Origin: an uncultured Bacteroidota bacterium
GTDB lineage: Bacteria > Bacteroidota > Bacteroidia > Bacteroidales > UBA932
Length of the DNA: 64,000 nucleotides
Reading direction: 5' to 3'
NCBI GenBank assembly: GCA_937901965.1
Contig: CALGSW010000014.1
Coordinates: 65,292 to 129,291 of the forward strand
In this document: one piece after another, positions 52,297 through 59,690 of the stretch
How positions within the stretch are numbered: position 1 is the stretch's first letter
Layout: every line of letters begins with the position of its first letter
Made by a program: the position numbers and the translations under genes
Notes under the pieces: generated by a model
Seen by the model: only the letters and a program-made list of their open reading frames with translations
What the model was told of the DNA's origin: nothing
Database searches by the model: none

Positions 52297-52320
52297 AAAG
52301 CAGGTAGTGATACCTGCTTT
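52297..52320 (-). terminator. Terminator of the lipoprotein gene at 52487
   Basis: AAAGCAGGTA (52297-52306) pairs perfectly with TACCTGCTTT (52311-52320); on the minus strand it ends in a run of seven Ts. It separates the 52487 gene from the sigma operon. Confidence 0.75.
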
Positions 52321-52353
52321 GATCTTACCATGGAACTCATAAATCCAATTTAA

Positions 52354-52485
52354 GGCACCGGAAAAGGAACACTAAGAGCAGAACTTATTAAAATCCTGAA
52401 TCAGAAGTTTCCCCATCTCAAATATGAGGATGCCCCTTTCGCAACTTATGGTTCTGAGGGGGCGATAAGGGTAACTGTAAACTGA
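52354..52485 (+). pseudogene. Smr-domain gene fragment (second copy)
   Basis: Forty-three codons that match the last part of the Smr gene at 38146, starting 'GTGKGTLRAEL', followed by TGA. Directly before it is an in-frame TAA, and no start codon fits, so it is a fragment. Its end 'GSEGAIRVTVN' is the more complete family C-terminus than that at 38424. Identity to 38308-38416 is very high over the middle (38 bases unbroken), and most differences lie at third codon positions. Confidence 0.75.
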
Positions 52486-52486
52486 A

Positions 52487-52990
52487 CTACTTTACAATTT
52501 TAATTAGTCTGGCTGATACTTTTTTCCCATTGAGGAACCACTCTTCGCTGCTATCCGGATCTCCGTTAATCCTCCAGCGAAATTTTCTGTTGAATTTGAT
52601 TTTGTCTGAGGTGCCATCGCCCCATAGAATGGTTAGTTCCTCATTTGAATAGCTTTTTGCCCCGTCAAATTCCCCGAATTGCAACATATAATTGCCATTC
52701 ATGTAGTGTTTGCTTAGCTGCAGACCAAAGAAATGAGGTGCATAATATTTTGTCATAACAGCATATGGATCTTTTTTGCACTTATACTCAACTCCTCTGT
52801 ACACCGCTTTTATTAAACTTGTGTCAATAGCATTCTGATTGTCCTGATTGAGCAAATCGGCCCCATTTGCGTCTGCAACCTGGACCGTAAATATCACGGG
52901 AGATATATCCCATATCTTGCGTTCAGTAATTAAATCACACGATGACAATCCTAGTACCAACACTGCCAAGAGCACAAATTTTGTTTTCAT
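52487..52990 (-). CDS. Hypothetical lipoprotein
   Basis: A 167-residue lipoprotein (lipobox LSSC, Cys18). The remainder is beta-rich with a 'VQVADANGADLLNQDN' start similar to the Ig-like front part of several Bacteroidetes lipoproteins, and a C-terminal 'LTILWGDGTSDKIKFNRKFRW' strand pair. I do not recognise the family. It lies alone upstream of the sigma operon, with a terminator after it, and is on the same strand as the IDWG-domain protein behind it. Confidence 0.6.
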   Translation of the reverse strand: MKTKFVLLAVLVLGLSSCDLITERKIWDISPVIFTVQVADANGADLLNQDNQNAIDTSLIKAVYRGVEYKCKKDPYAVMTKYYAPHFFGLQLSKHYMNGNYMLQFGEFDGAKSYSNEELTILWGDGTSDKIKFNRKFRWRINGDPDSSEEWFLNGKKVSARLIKIVK

Positions 52991-53052
52991 AGCATCCGGT
53001 TAAAATTACAATTATATGAATATAAGATGCTTTTACAGGCTAAAACGTTGCT

Positions 53053-53970
53053 TTAGCGTACCTCTTTTATCAGCACCTGTCTCGGCTCGCCAAACCATGA
53101 TCCCAGAAAAAGCCGGTTGAATATTCTGTCATGCACAAGGAAACCGGCAGGGATTCTTCCACTGGCAGAGAAGAGAACAAAATACTGCCTGTCATCTCCG
53201 TAAGTATATTTACCGTTTTTAGTGACCATAAAGGTCTGGCCATCTTTTAATTTCCTGTATGAAATCCATTTATCAATATTCTTTACTGCTTTAAGGTCGT
53301 TCCAGTCAGCAACCTTGTACTTTCCGTAATATGCCTTGTTAATTGCATTTTTAAGTAAACGGGAGCCCTCCTCTCTGAATATGTGAGTTGTCAGTTTTAA
53401 ATCGTTAAAATCCTCTCTGTTAACATTAATTAAATCTGATAAATTAGTTGCTATGGCAAGATCCGGTCTGTAAAAGACCGCGCCTCCTTCTTTTTGCTCA
53501 TATGCCGAGAAAAATGTTCCATACCTTCCCTCCTGTTCATAAACGAATCCTTCCCTTCCAAGTCCCATAAGTTTGCCCCATCTTGATACATTTTTTACAA
53601 ACCTTCCATCCGATTCGTACAGGTTTAGCGAAACTGAGTAACTCTTCCGGCTCCTGTCGTCATACAATGAGCCCGGACGGTTTGATCTCTCCTCACGAAT
53701 GTCAAACATCAGGTACCTGTCATTGTAATAACCCCAGTCAATCTGGGATTTTGAATCTGCATCATAAGGATCTTTAAATCCGGACAACCGCCACTCTCTT
53801 CCCTCAATGGGAGTTCCGGGAAATCGCTGAACATCCCATACCATCTCTCTGGTAAATTTTGTATTCAGCATAACCGATTCCTGAAAATCTCTGTTATGTC
53901 TTTGTGCTTTTAAAGATAAGGATGTAAGAATAGTAACTGTTGCAATTAGGAGAAAATTTAGAAACTTCAT
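53053..53970 (-). CDS. Secreted protein with one 'IDWG/DRYL' domain
   Basis: About 305 residues from the ATG at 53970, with a signal peptide (1-22). Residues around 45-175 carry one unit of the domain seen twice in the protein at 35795: a Trp start ('EWRLSGFKDPYD'), 'IDWGYYNDRYLMFDI', 'NRPGSLYDD', 'LNLYESDGRFVKNVSRWGKLMGLG' and 'GTFFSAY'. The C-terminal part (about 180-305) ends with strands that could be a separate fold ('YFVLFSASGRIPAGFLVHDRIFNRL'). No known function. The gene stands alone. Confidence 0.65.
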   Translation of the reverse strand: MKFLNFLLIATVTILTSLSLKAQRHNRDFQESVMLNTKFTREMVWDVQRFPGTPIEGREWRLSGFKDPYDADSKSQIDWGYYNDRYLMFDIREERSNRPGSLYDDRSRKSYSVSLNLYESDGRFVKNVSRWGKLMGLGREGFVYEQEGRYGTFFSAYEQKEGGAVFYRPDLAIATNLSDLINVNREDFNDLKLTTHIFREEGSRLLKNAINKAYYGKYKVADWNDLKAVKNIDKWISYRKLKDGQTFMVTKNGKYTYGDDRQYFVLFSASGRIPAGFLVHDRIFNRLFLGSWFGEPRQVLIKEVR

Positions 53971-54000
53971 GATTATTATACTTAGTGTTTGCAAATGTAT

Positions 54001-54026
54001 AAAAAAAGCAGGCATCACTGCCTGCT
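54001..54026 (-). terminator. Terminator of satP-like gene
   Basis: GCAGGCA-TCAC-TGCCTGC (54008-54025); on the minus strand followed by seven Ts (54001-54007). It lies 25 bases after the stop of the permease gene. Confidence 0.85.
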
Positions 54027-54049
54027 CTCTTTCATGTATTAAAGCCCTA

Positions 54050-54616
54050 TTATCTTTTTTCCAGGAATGGTTTTCCCATTGGAAGCACTGTCTTGCCTGC
54101 CAAATCGTTAATGATAATTCCGGCCATCATGTACCATGCGCTCAACGCACAGAGTATCAACTCATAACCGGCAACTACATTCAGTACAGGATAACCAAAA
54201 TGGCCGGCCACCAGAAGAATGAACCCTACAAGCAGTAAGAAAAAGGTGATTGCCATTGCCTTATGCACTCTCAGTGAGGCGACAAACATAATTACAGTGT
54301 AGAGTGTCCAGGCTAGCATAAAATATCCAACATCTGTTGTGGAAGATTTATAAACATCAAGGATATTTAGAATCCAGATAATTCCAAGACCTATCCAGAA
54401 GCTTCCGTAAGCTACAAAGGCCGAATATCCAAAATTATTTCCCATTTTCTGCTCCTGAAAGCCGGCTATCATTTGAGCCAAACCTCCAAAGATAATTCCC
54501 ATTGCGAGCACAGGACCCAGTCCCAATAGTCCGATGTTGTGAAACTGCAGTAAAAGCGTTGTCAATCCAAACCCCGCCAGACCAACAACTGCAGGATTAC
54601 CATTTTTCTGATTCAT
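54050..54616 (-). CDS. satP: SatP/YaaH-type acetate (GPR1/FUN34) permease
   Basis: A 188-residue membrane protein with six helices. The signature 'NPAVVGLAGFGLTTLLL' at the N-terminus (NPA(P/V)LGL motif) and 'GLAQMIAGFQEQKMGNNFGYSAFVAYGSFW' identify the AceTr family, which moves acetate or succinate with protons or as a channel. It is divergent from the AcpH-like gene (54 bases between starts) and ends at a clean terminator. Confidence 0.88.
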   Translation of the reverse strand: MNQKNGNPAVVGLAGFGLTTLLLQFHNIGLLGLGPVLAMGIIFGGLAQMIAGFQEQKMGNNFGYSAFVAYGSFWIGLGIIWILNILDVYKSSTTDVGYFMLAWTLYTVIMFVASLRVHKAMAITFFLLLVGFILLVAGHFGYPVLNVVAGYELILCALSAWYMMAGIIINDLAGKTVLPMGKPFLEKR

Positions 54617-54669
54617 TAAATATGTTTTTTATTAATAAAGTCGGCAAAAATAGAGTTATTTTTGGAATT

Positions 54670-55251
54670 ATGAACTATTTGGCCCACATATATCTCTCCG
54701 GCGGAAACAGGCAGCTTCAGGTAGGTAATTTTATTGGCGATTTCGTTAAGGGGCGCAAGTATCAGGACTTCCCGAAAGGCATATGCAAAGGGATTCTGCT
54801 TCATCGTGAGATAGACCGATTTACAGACAGCCATCCACTCTTCCTTGAGACAGTGGAGCTCCTTAAACCTTCTTTCGGCAGATATTCCGGCATTATAGCC
54901 GATATGTACTTTGATTATCTCCTTGCATCGGACTTTAGGCGGTATAGCCATTCTACCTCCCTCGGCCTATTTGCTGCAAACTTTTACCTCTCGGCCATCC
55001 TTAACTACAGATGGCTTCCTGAACGTGTAAAGGGATTTATCTTTCACTTCATCTGGACAAACAGGCTGAAACAATACTCAACATACGAAGGGCTTGAGTA
55101 CTCTCTGAAAATAATGTCACACTACAAATCAAGCGCAATAAACCCGGAACTTAGCATTGCCTTCCTCAGGGAAAACGAGAATATACTAAGATCCAGGTTT
55201 AATTTATTTATGCCAGAGGCAATTGAGTTTGTCAGATCCTCGGCTCCCTGA
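54670..55251 (+). CDS. AcpH-like protein (acyl carrier protein phosphodiesterase family)
   Basis: About 193 residues from the ATG at 54670; upstream frame overlaps the divergent permease and is rejected. 'MNYLAHIYLSG' at the start and 'GNFIGDFVKGRK', 'GILLHREIDRFTDSHP' and 'GIIADMYFDYLLA' match the DUF479/AcpH family (HD-like metal site His/Asp residues). E. coli AcpH removes the 4'-phosphopantetheine arm from acyl carrier protein; members of the family in Bacteroidetes are untested. It converges on the DsrE gene, three bases apart. Confidence 0.85.
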   Translation: MNYLAHIYLSGGNRQLQVGNFIGDFVKGRKYQDFPKGICKGILLHREIDRFTDSHPLFLETVELLKPSFGRYSGIIADMYFDYLLASDFRRYSHSTSLGLFAANFYLSAILNYRWLPERVKGFIFHFIWTNRLKQYSTYEGLEYSLKIMSHYKSSAINPELSIAFLRENENILRSRFNLFMPEAIEFVRSSAP

Positions 55252-55253
55252 GC

Positions 55254-55667
55254 CTACAGATTCATATGCAAATCTGCTTCATTTGCGGCCTCAACGTACT
55301 GGAAGATACCTGTGAAACCATCAACCAAATCATTATAGTCCTCAATTTTGTTGCCGTCCCACATTTTGCCGGCCAGGCTGCAGATGAAAATCTTAACATT
55401 TGCCATCTCCTTTACCTGCCTCATAGACTCAATCCAACTGTTCATCTTTAGTTCACTAAACTTAGCTTTCATCTCCTCCTTCAGGTGAGGATACTCAACA
55501 TAAGAGTCATCCAGATCCTCATTGCCTTTAATAAAGGCCCTTGCTGCTGTTAGAAGTACATAAACCTCTATATCCATATCGGCTGCAGCTGCACCGCTCA
55601 TTATTACTCCAGCACCCACAAGTTTGTCTATACTTCCGGACGAGAGTCCAATTACCATTTTTCCCAT
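55254..55667 (-). CDS. DsrE/F-like sulfur-transfer protein
   Basis: A 137-residue protein with the DsrE-like alpha/beta fold: 'MVIGLSSGSIDKL' first strand-loop, 'GVIMSGAAAADMDIEVYVLLTAARAF' second unit, and a single Cys in 'VKIFICSLAGKMW' (Cys96-98 region) where DsrE2-type proteins have their reactive Cys. No signal peptide, so it is cytoplasmic. DsrE and TusA form sulfur relays with rhodaneses in several sulfur oxidisers; here TusA and rhodaneses are in the same direction just upstream, separated by a 106-base palindromic element. Confidence 0.8.
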   Translation of the reverse strand: MGKMVIGLSSGSIDKLVGAGVIMSGAAAADMDIEVYVLLTAARAFIKGNEDLDDSYVEYPHLKEEMKAKFSELKMNSWIESMRQVKEMANVKIFICSLAGKMWDGNKIEDYNDLVDGFTGIFQYVEAANEADLHMNL

Positions 55668-55696
55668 ATTTATCTATTTATCTGTGTTAAAAATTT

Positions 55697-55802
55697 GCCT
55701 CAGAGGAAAAGTGTCAAACATCAAATTATCAACTTGTTATGAAAAATTGCAAAAACTCGTAATTTACAGATTAACAAGTGTTTGACACTTTTCCTCTGAG
55801 GC
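55697..55802. repeat. 106-base element with perfect 24-base inverted ends
   Basis: The arms 55697-55720 and 55779-55802 are exact reverse complements over 24 bases (core CTCAGAGGAAAAGTGTCAAA). A second inverted pair, ACTTGTTA and TAACAAGT, lies inside. It fills the gap between the last rhodanese gene and dsrE, with no gene inside. No target-site duplication is clear. A related but imperfect palindrome is at 63652-63698. Confidence 0.85.
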
Positions 55803-55834
55803 GAGCTGCCTGCGCAGTGGCGCACGCCTTGCCT

Positions 55835-56332
55835 CTATCCGCCGCAACCAGCTGCGGGTTTCTTAACGGAGGCTTTAACGGCGCCGCGGACAGGGGCTAG
55901 TTCAACAAGGTCCGGGAACCGGGTTTGCCAGTTGTCAAAACCTCCCTCTAAAACCTTAACATCTGAATATTTCAGAAGAGGGAGGATTGTTGCCGCCAGT
56001 GCGGATCTGTCACCGTTGCTGCAATAAACAAAGAGTGGCTTTCTCTTGCCGGGAGCCTTTTCAGAAATCATATCTTCAAGAACTCCCCTTGGAACTGAAT
56101 TAGCTCCTTTTATGCAGCTTATATCAAACTCTGCCTGCTCTCTGACATCAATCATGTAGAAGCCGCCTTCATCCCCTATGACTTTATTAAGCTCCTCTGC
56201 ACTTATCCACTCAACTCTCCCTTTTGCATCCTCTGCCATTGCAGCTGCCGATTCAAAAGTTCTTGAGTCATATCCTGAACAGGAGTAAAGCAGTGTTAGT
56301 GCAAACAGGAATACTATTAATAATCTGTTCAT
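55835..56332 (-). CDS. Rhodanese lipoprotein with SoxY-like Gly-Cys-Gly-Gly C-terminus
   Basis: About 165 residues from the ATG at 56332, with lipobox LYSC (Cys18). One rhodanese domain at about 40-140 with the active-site loop 'VYCSNGDRSA' containing the catalytic Cys and Arg. After a short linker with 'VKASVKKPA' the protein ends in ...A-A-G-C-G-G. The tail resembles the GGCGG swinging arm of SoxY, where the Cys carries sulfur intermediates in the periplasm. It is the last of a run of exported rhodaneses. A sulfur-carrier role is my inference. Confidence 0.88.
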   Translation of the reverse strand: MNRLLIVFLFALTLLYSCSGYDSRTFESAAAMAEDAKGRVEWISAEELNKVIGDEGGFYMIDVREQAEFDISCIKGANSVPRGVLEDMISEKAPGKRKPLFVYCSNGDRSALAATILPLLKYSDVKVLEGGFDNWQTRFPDLVELAPVRGAVKASVKKPAAGCGG

Positions 56333-56353
56333 AATCAATTTAATTAAAGGTTA

Positions 56354-57142
56354 TTAATGAGCCCAGTCAGAATAAGATCCTGCGTAAAGTTTAACGTTTG
56401 GATATTTCAGAACTGATGTAAGTACAAAGTAGGTAAAGCTGCCTGTAGCGCCTGTTTTGCAATAAACAATAACCTCCTTGTCCTTTGGAACAGCTGAGAA
56501 TATTTTTGTGAGTTCAGCAACCGGCTTAAGTTTTGAGTTGACCGAAAGGTTGTCGTTAGGTATGCTGATTGCATTACCTATATGACCCGCCTCATAATCG
56601 GCAGCCCCCCTTGAATCAACCAGAACGGTTCCGGCACTGTTCATTTTTGACTTCACATAGTCCTTTGTTGCAAGCATCGAAGCGTTAACAGTAGGTGAGA
56701 AAGTAGTTGCAGGAAGTTTCTTTGCATTTTTTGTAATGGGCTTTCTTGCAGCAAACCATCCGGCCATATTGCCATCAAGCAGACTTACATCTTTAAAGCC
56801 GATATGCTTCATCACCCAATACATCCTTCCTGCACTAACTCCTGTTTTGCAATAAATTACAACTTTATTCTTAGGTGAAACCCCGTTACTTGCAAAGATA
56901 TTTGCAAGATCAGCCGCAGATTTCAGTGTTCCTTCCACAGGAGTGTTAGTACTGAGAGAAATCGCATCAATATTGATGGCACCGTCAATGTGAGTCTTTA
57001 GATAATCACCTGCCGGCCTGGCATCAATCACTATCAGATTGGGATCCTTGATTATTTTTAATAGTTCATCCACACTCACCAGCTGAGCGCTCATCTGAAG
57101 AGTTGCCAGAACCGCAAATATTGTAATAAATATCCTTTTCAT
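56354..57142 (-). CDS. Periplasmic two-domain rhodanese (sulfurtransferase)
   Basis: A 262-residue protein with a signal peptide (1-20) and two rhodanese domains (about 25-140 and 150-262). Both have an active-site Cys: 'VIYCKTGVSAGR' and 'VIVYCKTGATGS'. In classical thiosulfate sulfurtransferases the first domain is inactive, so two intact Cys loops are unusual. The enzyme would move sulfane sulfur, for example from thiosulfate, to acceptors in the periplasm. It lies 15 bases from its neighbours on both sides in the operon. Confidence 0.92.
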   Translation of the reverse strand: MKRIFITIFAVLATLQMSAQLVSVDELLKIIKDPNLIVIDARPAGDYLKTHIDGAINIDAISLSTNTPVEGTLKSAADLANIFASNGVSPKNKVVIYCKTGVSAGRMYWVMKHIGFKDVSLLDGNMAGWFAARKPITKNAKKLPATTFSPTVNASMLATKDYVKSKMNSAGTVLVDSRGAADYEAGHIGNAISIPNDNLSVNSKLKPVAELTKIFSAVPKDKEVIVYCKTGATGSFTYFVLTSVLKYPNVKLYAGSYSDWAH

Positions 57143-57160
57143 CTTTTATATCATTTAATA

Positions 57161-58240
57161 CTAGAAAATTGCCTGAATCTGAACCATTACCATATCATTC
57201 AGTATCTCTCTTGACTCCTTAAGGTTTGCATAATTAATCTGCAGTCTTGTATAGTCATTGATGTAGTAGTTCACACCAATTGTGTATGTGTTAACTCTGC
57301 TGTATCTGGAGGCTTTATCTGAATTCCATGTATCAAACTTAAGAACCGGCTCAATATTGTATTTAGTTCTGTAAGAAGCTGTAATCCATGCTCCGTCTTT
57401 ATGGTAAGTGCCCGGCTGTTTTGTCTCATATCCAACTATACCGCCGCAACCCCCGTAGATAGGAACTCTTGAAGCCGAGAAGAGTTTATCTTGTCCGTAG
57501 ATATACTCACCCTGAAGAAGAAGACCTTTCCAGCTGAACTGAGCTTCGGCAGCAAAACGATAAATATTATTAAGTTTTTCAGCGGGGTCAGTAGGGTTGA
57601 TTCCACCCACTTTGAAACTACCGCCCACTTTTAGTCCTCTAAAAGGCCCCACAACTACTCGGCCAATAACATTCTTGTTTGAGTTGTCTTCCCGGTTATT
57701 CATACCGCTTCCGTTCATAAGACCCAGACTGTACTGGAACTTCAGAGAGTCATGTCCTCCGCTTATTAATATACCAAGGTCACGCTGAGGACCGGCAAGC
57801 TGATTTACAACCTCAGAACGGTTTACAGTGTACAGACCAGAACAAGCTGTGTTTTGCTCAAGACTGAACGGACTCTTAAACTGACCAACAGTAATCTTAG
57901 CCCATTTCGCGAATCTTGTATAAGAGACATATCCATCAAGAAGATGAACTTTATTTTCAGAATTACTGAATCCACTATATTCAACTGCAAAGTAGTAATC
58001 AATGTCATAAGGAATAGAACCAAGAACACCCAGACGGGCACGGTTAAATGTAAACTCAGTCTTGTTCATGCTCTTTCCATCGGCATCCTTGCCATTTATA
58101 TAATAGTTAAACTGAGGCTGAATAAAACCGGTTACGCCGATAATATCTCCGCTTCCTCCGCCGGTCATGCATCCCTGTGAGTATGCTTCAAAAGAGAAAA
58201 GTGCAAGAGCAGCTGCAATTATATATTTTATCTTTTTCAT
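57161..58240 (-). CDS. O/P-type (phosphate-selective-like) outer-membrane porin
   Basis: A 359-residue protein with signal peptide (1-21), a Cys and Gly-rich first turn ('GCMTGGGSGD'), then a 16-stranded barrel: 'GFIQPQFNYYINGKD', 'FTFNRARLGVLGSIPYDIDYYFAVEYSG', 'ITVGQFKSPFSLEQN' and a terminal Phe (QIQAIF). It fits the OprO/OprP (porin_O_P) family, which passes anions. In this operon of rhodaneses it may admit thiosulfate or other sulfur anions. A Gly-Gly-Cys-Gly-Gly stretch in the middle ('YGGCGGIVG') is worth noting. Confidence 0.85.
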   Translation of the reverse strand: MKKIKYIIAAALALFSFEAYSQGCMTGGGSGDIIGVTGFIQPQFNYYINGKDADGKSMNKTEFTFNRARLGVLGSIPYDIDYYFAVEYSGFSNSENKVHLLDGYVSYTRFAKWAKITVGQFKSPFSLEQNTACSGLYTVNRSEVVNQLAGPQRDLGILISGGHDSLKFQYSLGLMNGSGMNNREDNSNKNVIGRVVVGPFRGLKVGGSFKVGGINPTDPAEKLNNIYRFAAEAQFSWKGLLLQGEYIYGQDKLFSASRVPIYGGCGGIVGYETKQPGTYHKDGAWITASYRTKYNIEPVLKFDTWNSDKASRYSRVNTYTIGVNYYINDYTRLQINYANLKESREILNDMVMVQIQAIF

Positions 58241-58262
58241 TGTATTGCTGATTTGATGTAAT

Positions 58263-59222
58263 TTAATTTGTTACGTAAGGGAAATTTCCTGATACAGTCC
58301 ATTTGTTTTTCTGAAGTTGACTGTTTATCATGGCATTAGCTCCAAAGCTTATACTCTTTGCGTTATAACCCAGCACATTAAGGTAAGATGATACAAGAGC
58401 AGAGGTTTGGCCTGTCCAGCAGTATACAACTATTGTTGAATTTGGATCAAGAGTCTTAAGACCATCATTGGCAATCTTGAGAGTTTCGTTAATTCTGTAT
58501 GCCCCCTTTATATGGCCGTACTGGTTTACATCGGCCTCAGTCCAGTAGTTGTTGATAAAGAAAGTAGAAGGCGCAGCAAGAACATCGGCAGCTAAAACAC
58601 TTTGAAGACCTTTTGAAAGCATATAGGCAACTCTCTCTCTGAGAATAGCCTCGCCAGTTGTTTCAGTAGCGGCTGTCTTTGGATAGCCAAAGCTTACAGG
58701 CTGCTGAACTGTGTTTGTTGCAGACCAGTTGGGACTCTGAAGTGCACGATCGGAAATATTTGATGTCCATTTATCAAATTTTGAGTTCCAGCCACTCATT
58801 CCCCACTTAAGGATTTTGCAGTTTCTGTAGCCGCTAAGTCTGAGGGCTACTAAAGCAACAGCTGCATTCTGACCTGTATAGCAAGTGATAACGATTGGTT
58901 TGGCCCCCGCTCCTGCAGCAGTTGTAATCACATTTGCAAGTGTTGAGTTAACAGCACCCTGAATATGGCCGGTAGCAAAATCGGCAGATGAACGAAGGTC
59001 AATTACAAAAGAGTTTGTAACTCCGGCTGTGTTAAGTGCTGCTGCATCAATAACCCAGTCTGTAGTCATATGATTCAGGTCCATGTTATTCTGGGCCATA
59101 TATTGCGTAAGAACTGCAAAGTGATCCACCTCCGGCTCTACATACGCCTCTATGCAACTTGTAAATCCCACAGAGATAACAAGCGTAAAAAACAACGATC
59201 TCAAATAGTTAAGTTTTTTCAC
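58263..59222 (-). CDS. Lipoprotein with two rhodanese domains
   Basis: A 319-residue lipoprotein (lipobox TSC, Cys23). Two rhodanese domains: the first at about 45-160 with loop 'VITCYTGQNAA' and the second at about 190-310 with 'VVYCWTGQTSA'. Both loops have the Cys and a Thr-Gly-Gln pattern different from the other rhodaneses here. N-terminal 'EVDHFAVLTQYMAQNNMDLNH' is a family-specific helix. It follows the rhodanese lipoprotein at 59234 by 11 bases and precedes the porin by 22. Confidence 0.88.
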   Translation of the reverse strand: MKKLNYLRSLFFTLVISVGFTSCIEAYVEPEVDHFAVLTQYMAQNNMDLNHMTTDWVIDAAALNTAGVTNSFVIDLRSSADFATGHIQGAVNSTLANVITTAAGAGAKPIVITCYTGQNAAVALVALRLSGYRNCKILKWGMSGWNSKFDKWTSNISDRALQSPNWSATNTVQQPVSFGYPKTAATETTGEAILRERVAYMLSKGLQSVLAADVLAAPSTFFINNYWTEADVNQYGHIKGAYRINETLKIANDGLKTLDPNSTIVVYCWTGQTSALVSSYLNVLGYNAKSISFGANAMINSQLQKNKWTVSGNFPYVTN

Positions 59223-59233
59223 GATAATTAATT

Positions 59234-59686
59234 TTAGTTGAATGATTGTTTATATGATTCAAATCCGCCCTCCAGATTGAGGACATTCTTATAACCCGAT
59301 TTTTTCAGGGATATTGCGGCCAGTACGCCCATATCTCCATTGCTGCTGCAAATCACTATTTTTGAATCAGCCTCGGGAGGATACATAAATTGCTGAGCCC
59401 AGAAATCGGCATCACCCATCCTGAACTCAAGAACACCTTTTGAAATATTAACGGATCCGGGTATATTTCCTTCGTAGTATTCGCCCTCTTCGCGAACATC
59501 CACAATCAGCAAATCCTCACCGGCTGCAACAAGGTTACCAAGCTCCTCAGGAGTGATTTTCTCCACTTTTGAACCCCACCCTTTTGCCAGCTCAGAAGCA
59601 TCTTCATAAACTCCCACGCATCCGGAAAGTACTGCAACTATTGCAGCAAAAAATAAAATCTGTTTAAATATTCTTCTCATAGACAT
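59234..59686 (-). CDS. Rhodanese lipoprotein (single domain)
   Basis: About 150 residues from Met at 59686 or 59680; the longer frame runs into the YeeE-like gene. Lipobox LSGC (Cys near 22). One rhodanese domain ends in a loop 'IVICSSNGDMGV' with catalytic Cys, similar in layout to the loop CSNGDR of the protein at 55835. Start sequence 'VGVYEDASELAKGW' is also shared in spirit with that protein's '...ESAAAMAEDAKGR...WISAEEL'. The two look like an old duplication, but this one lacks the GCGG tail. Confidence 0.85.
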   Translation of the reverse strand: MSMRRIFKQILFFAAIVAVLSGCVGVYEDASELAKGWGSKVEKITPEELGNLVAAGEDLLIVDVREEGEYYEGNIPGSVNISKGVLEFRMGDADFWAQQFMYPPEADSKIVICSSNGDMGVLAAISLKKSGYKNVLNLEGGFESYKQSFN

Positions 59687-59690
59687 AAGT

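Noticed and set aside
54502..54669. Longer N-terminus for the AcpH-like protein
   Set aside because: It overlaps the divergent permease gene; the family begins at MNYLAH (54670).
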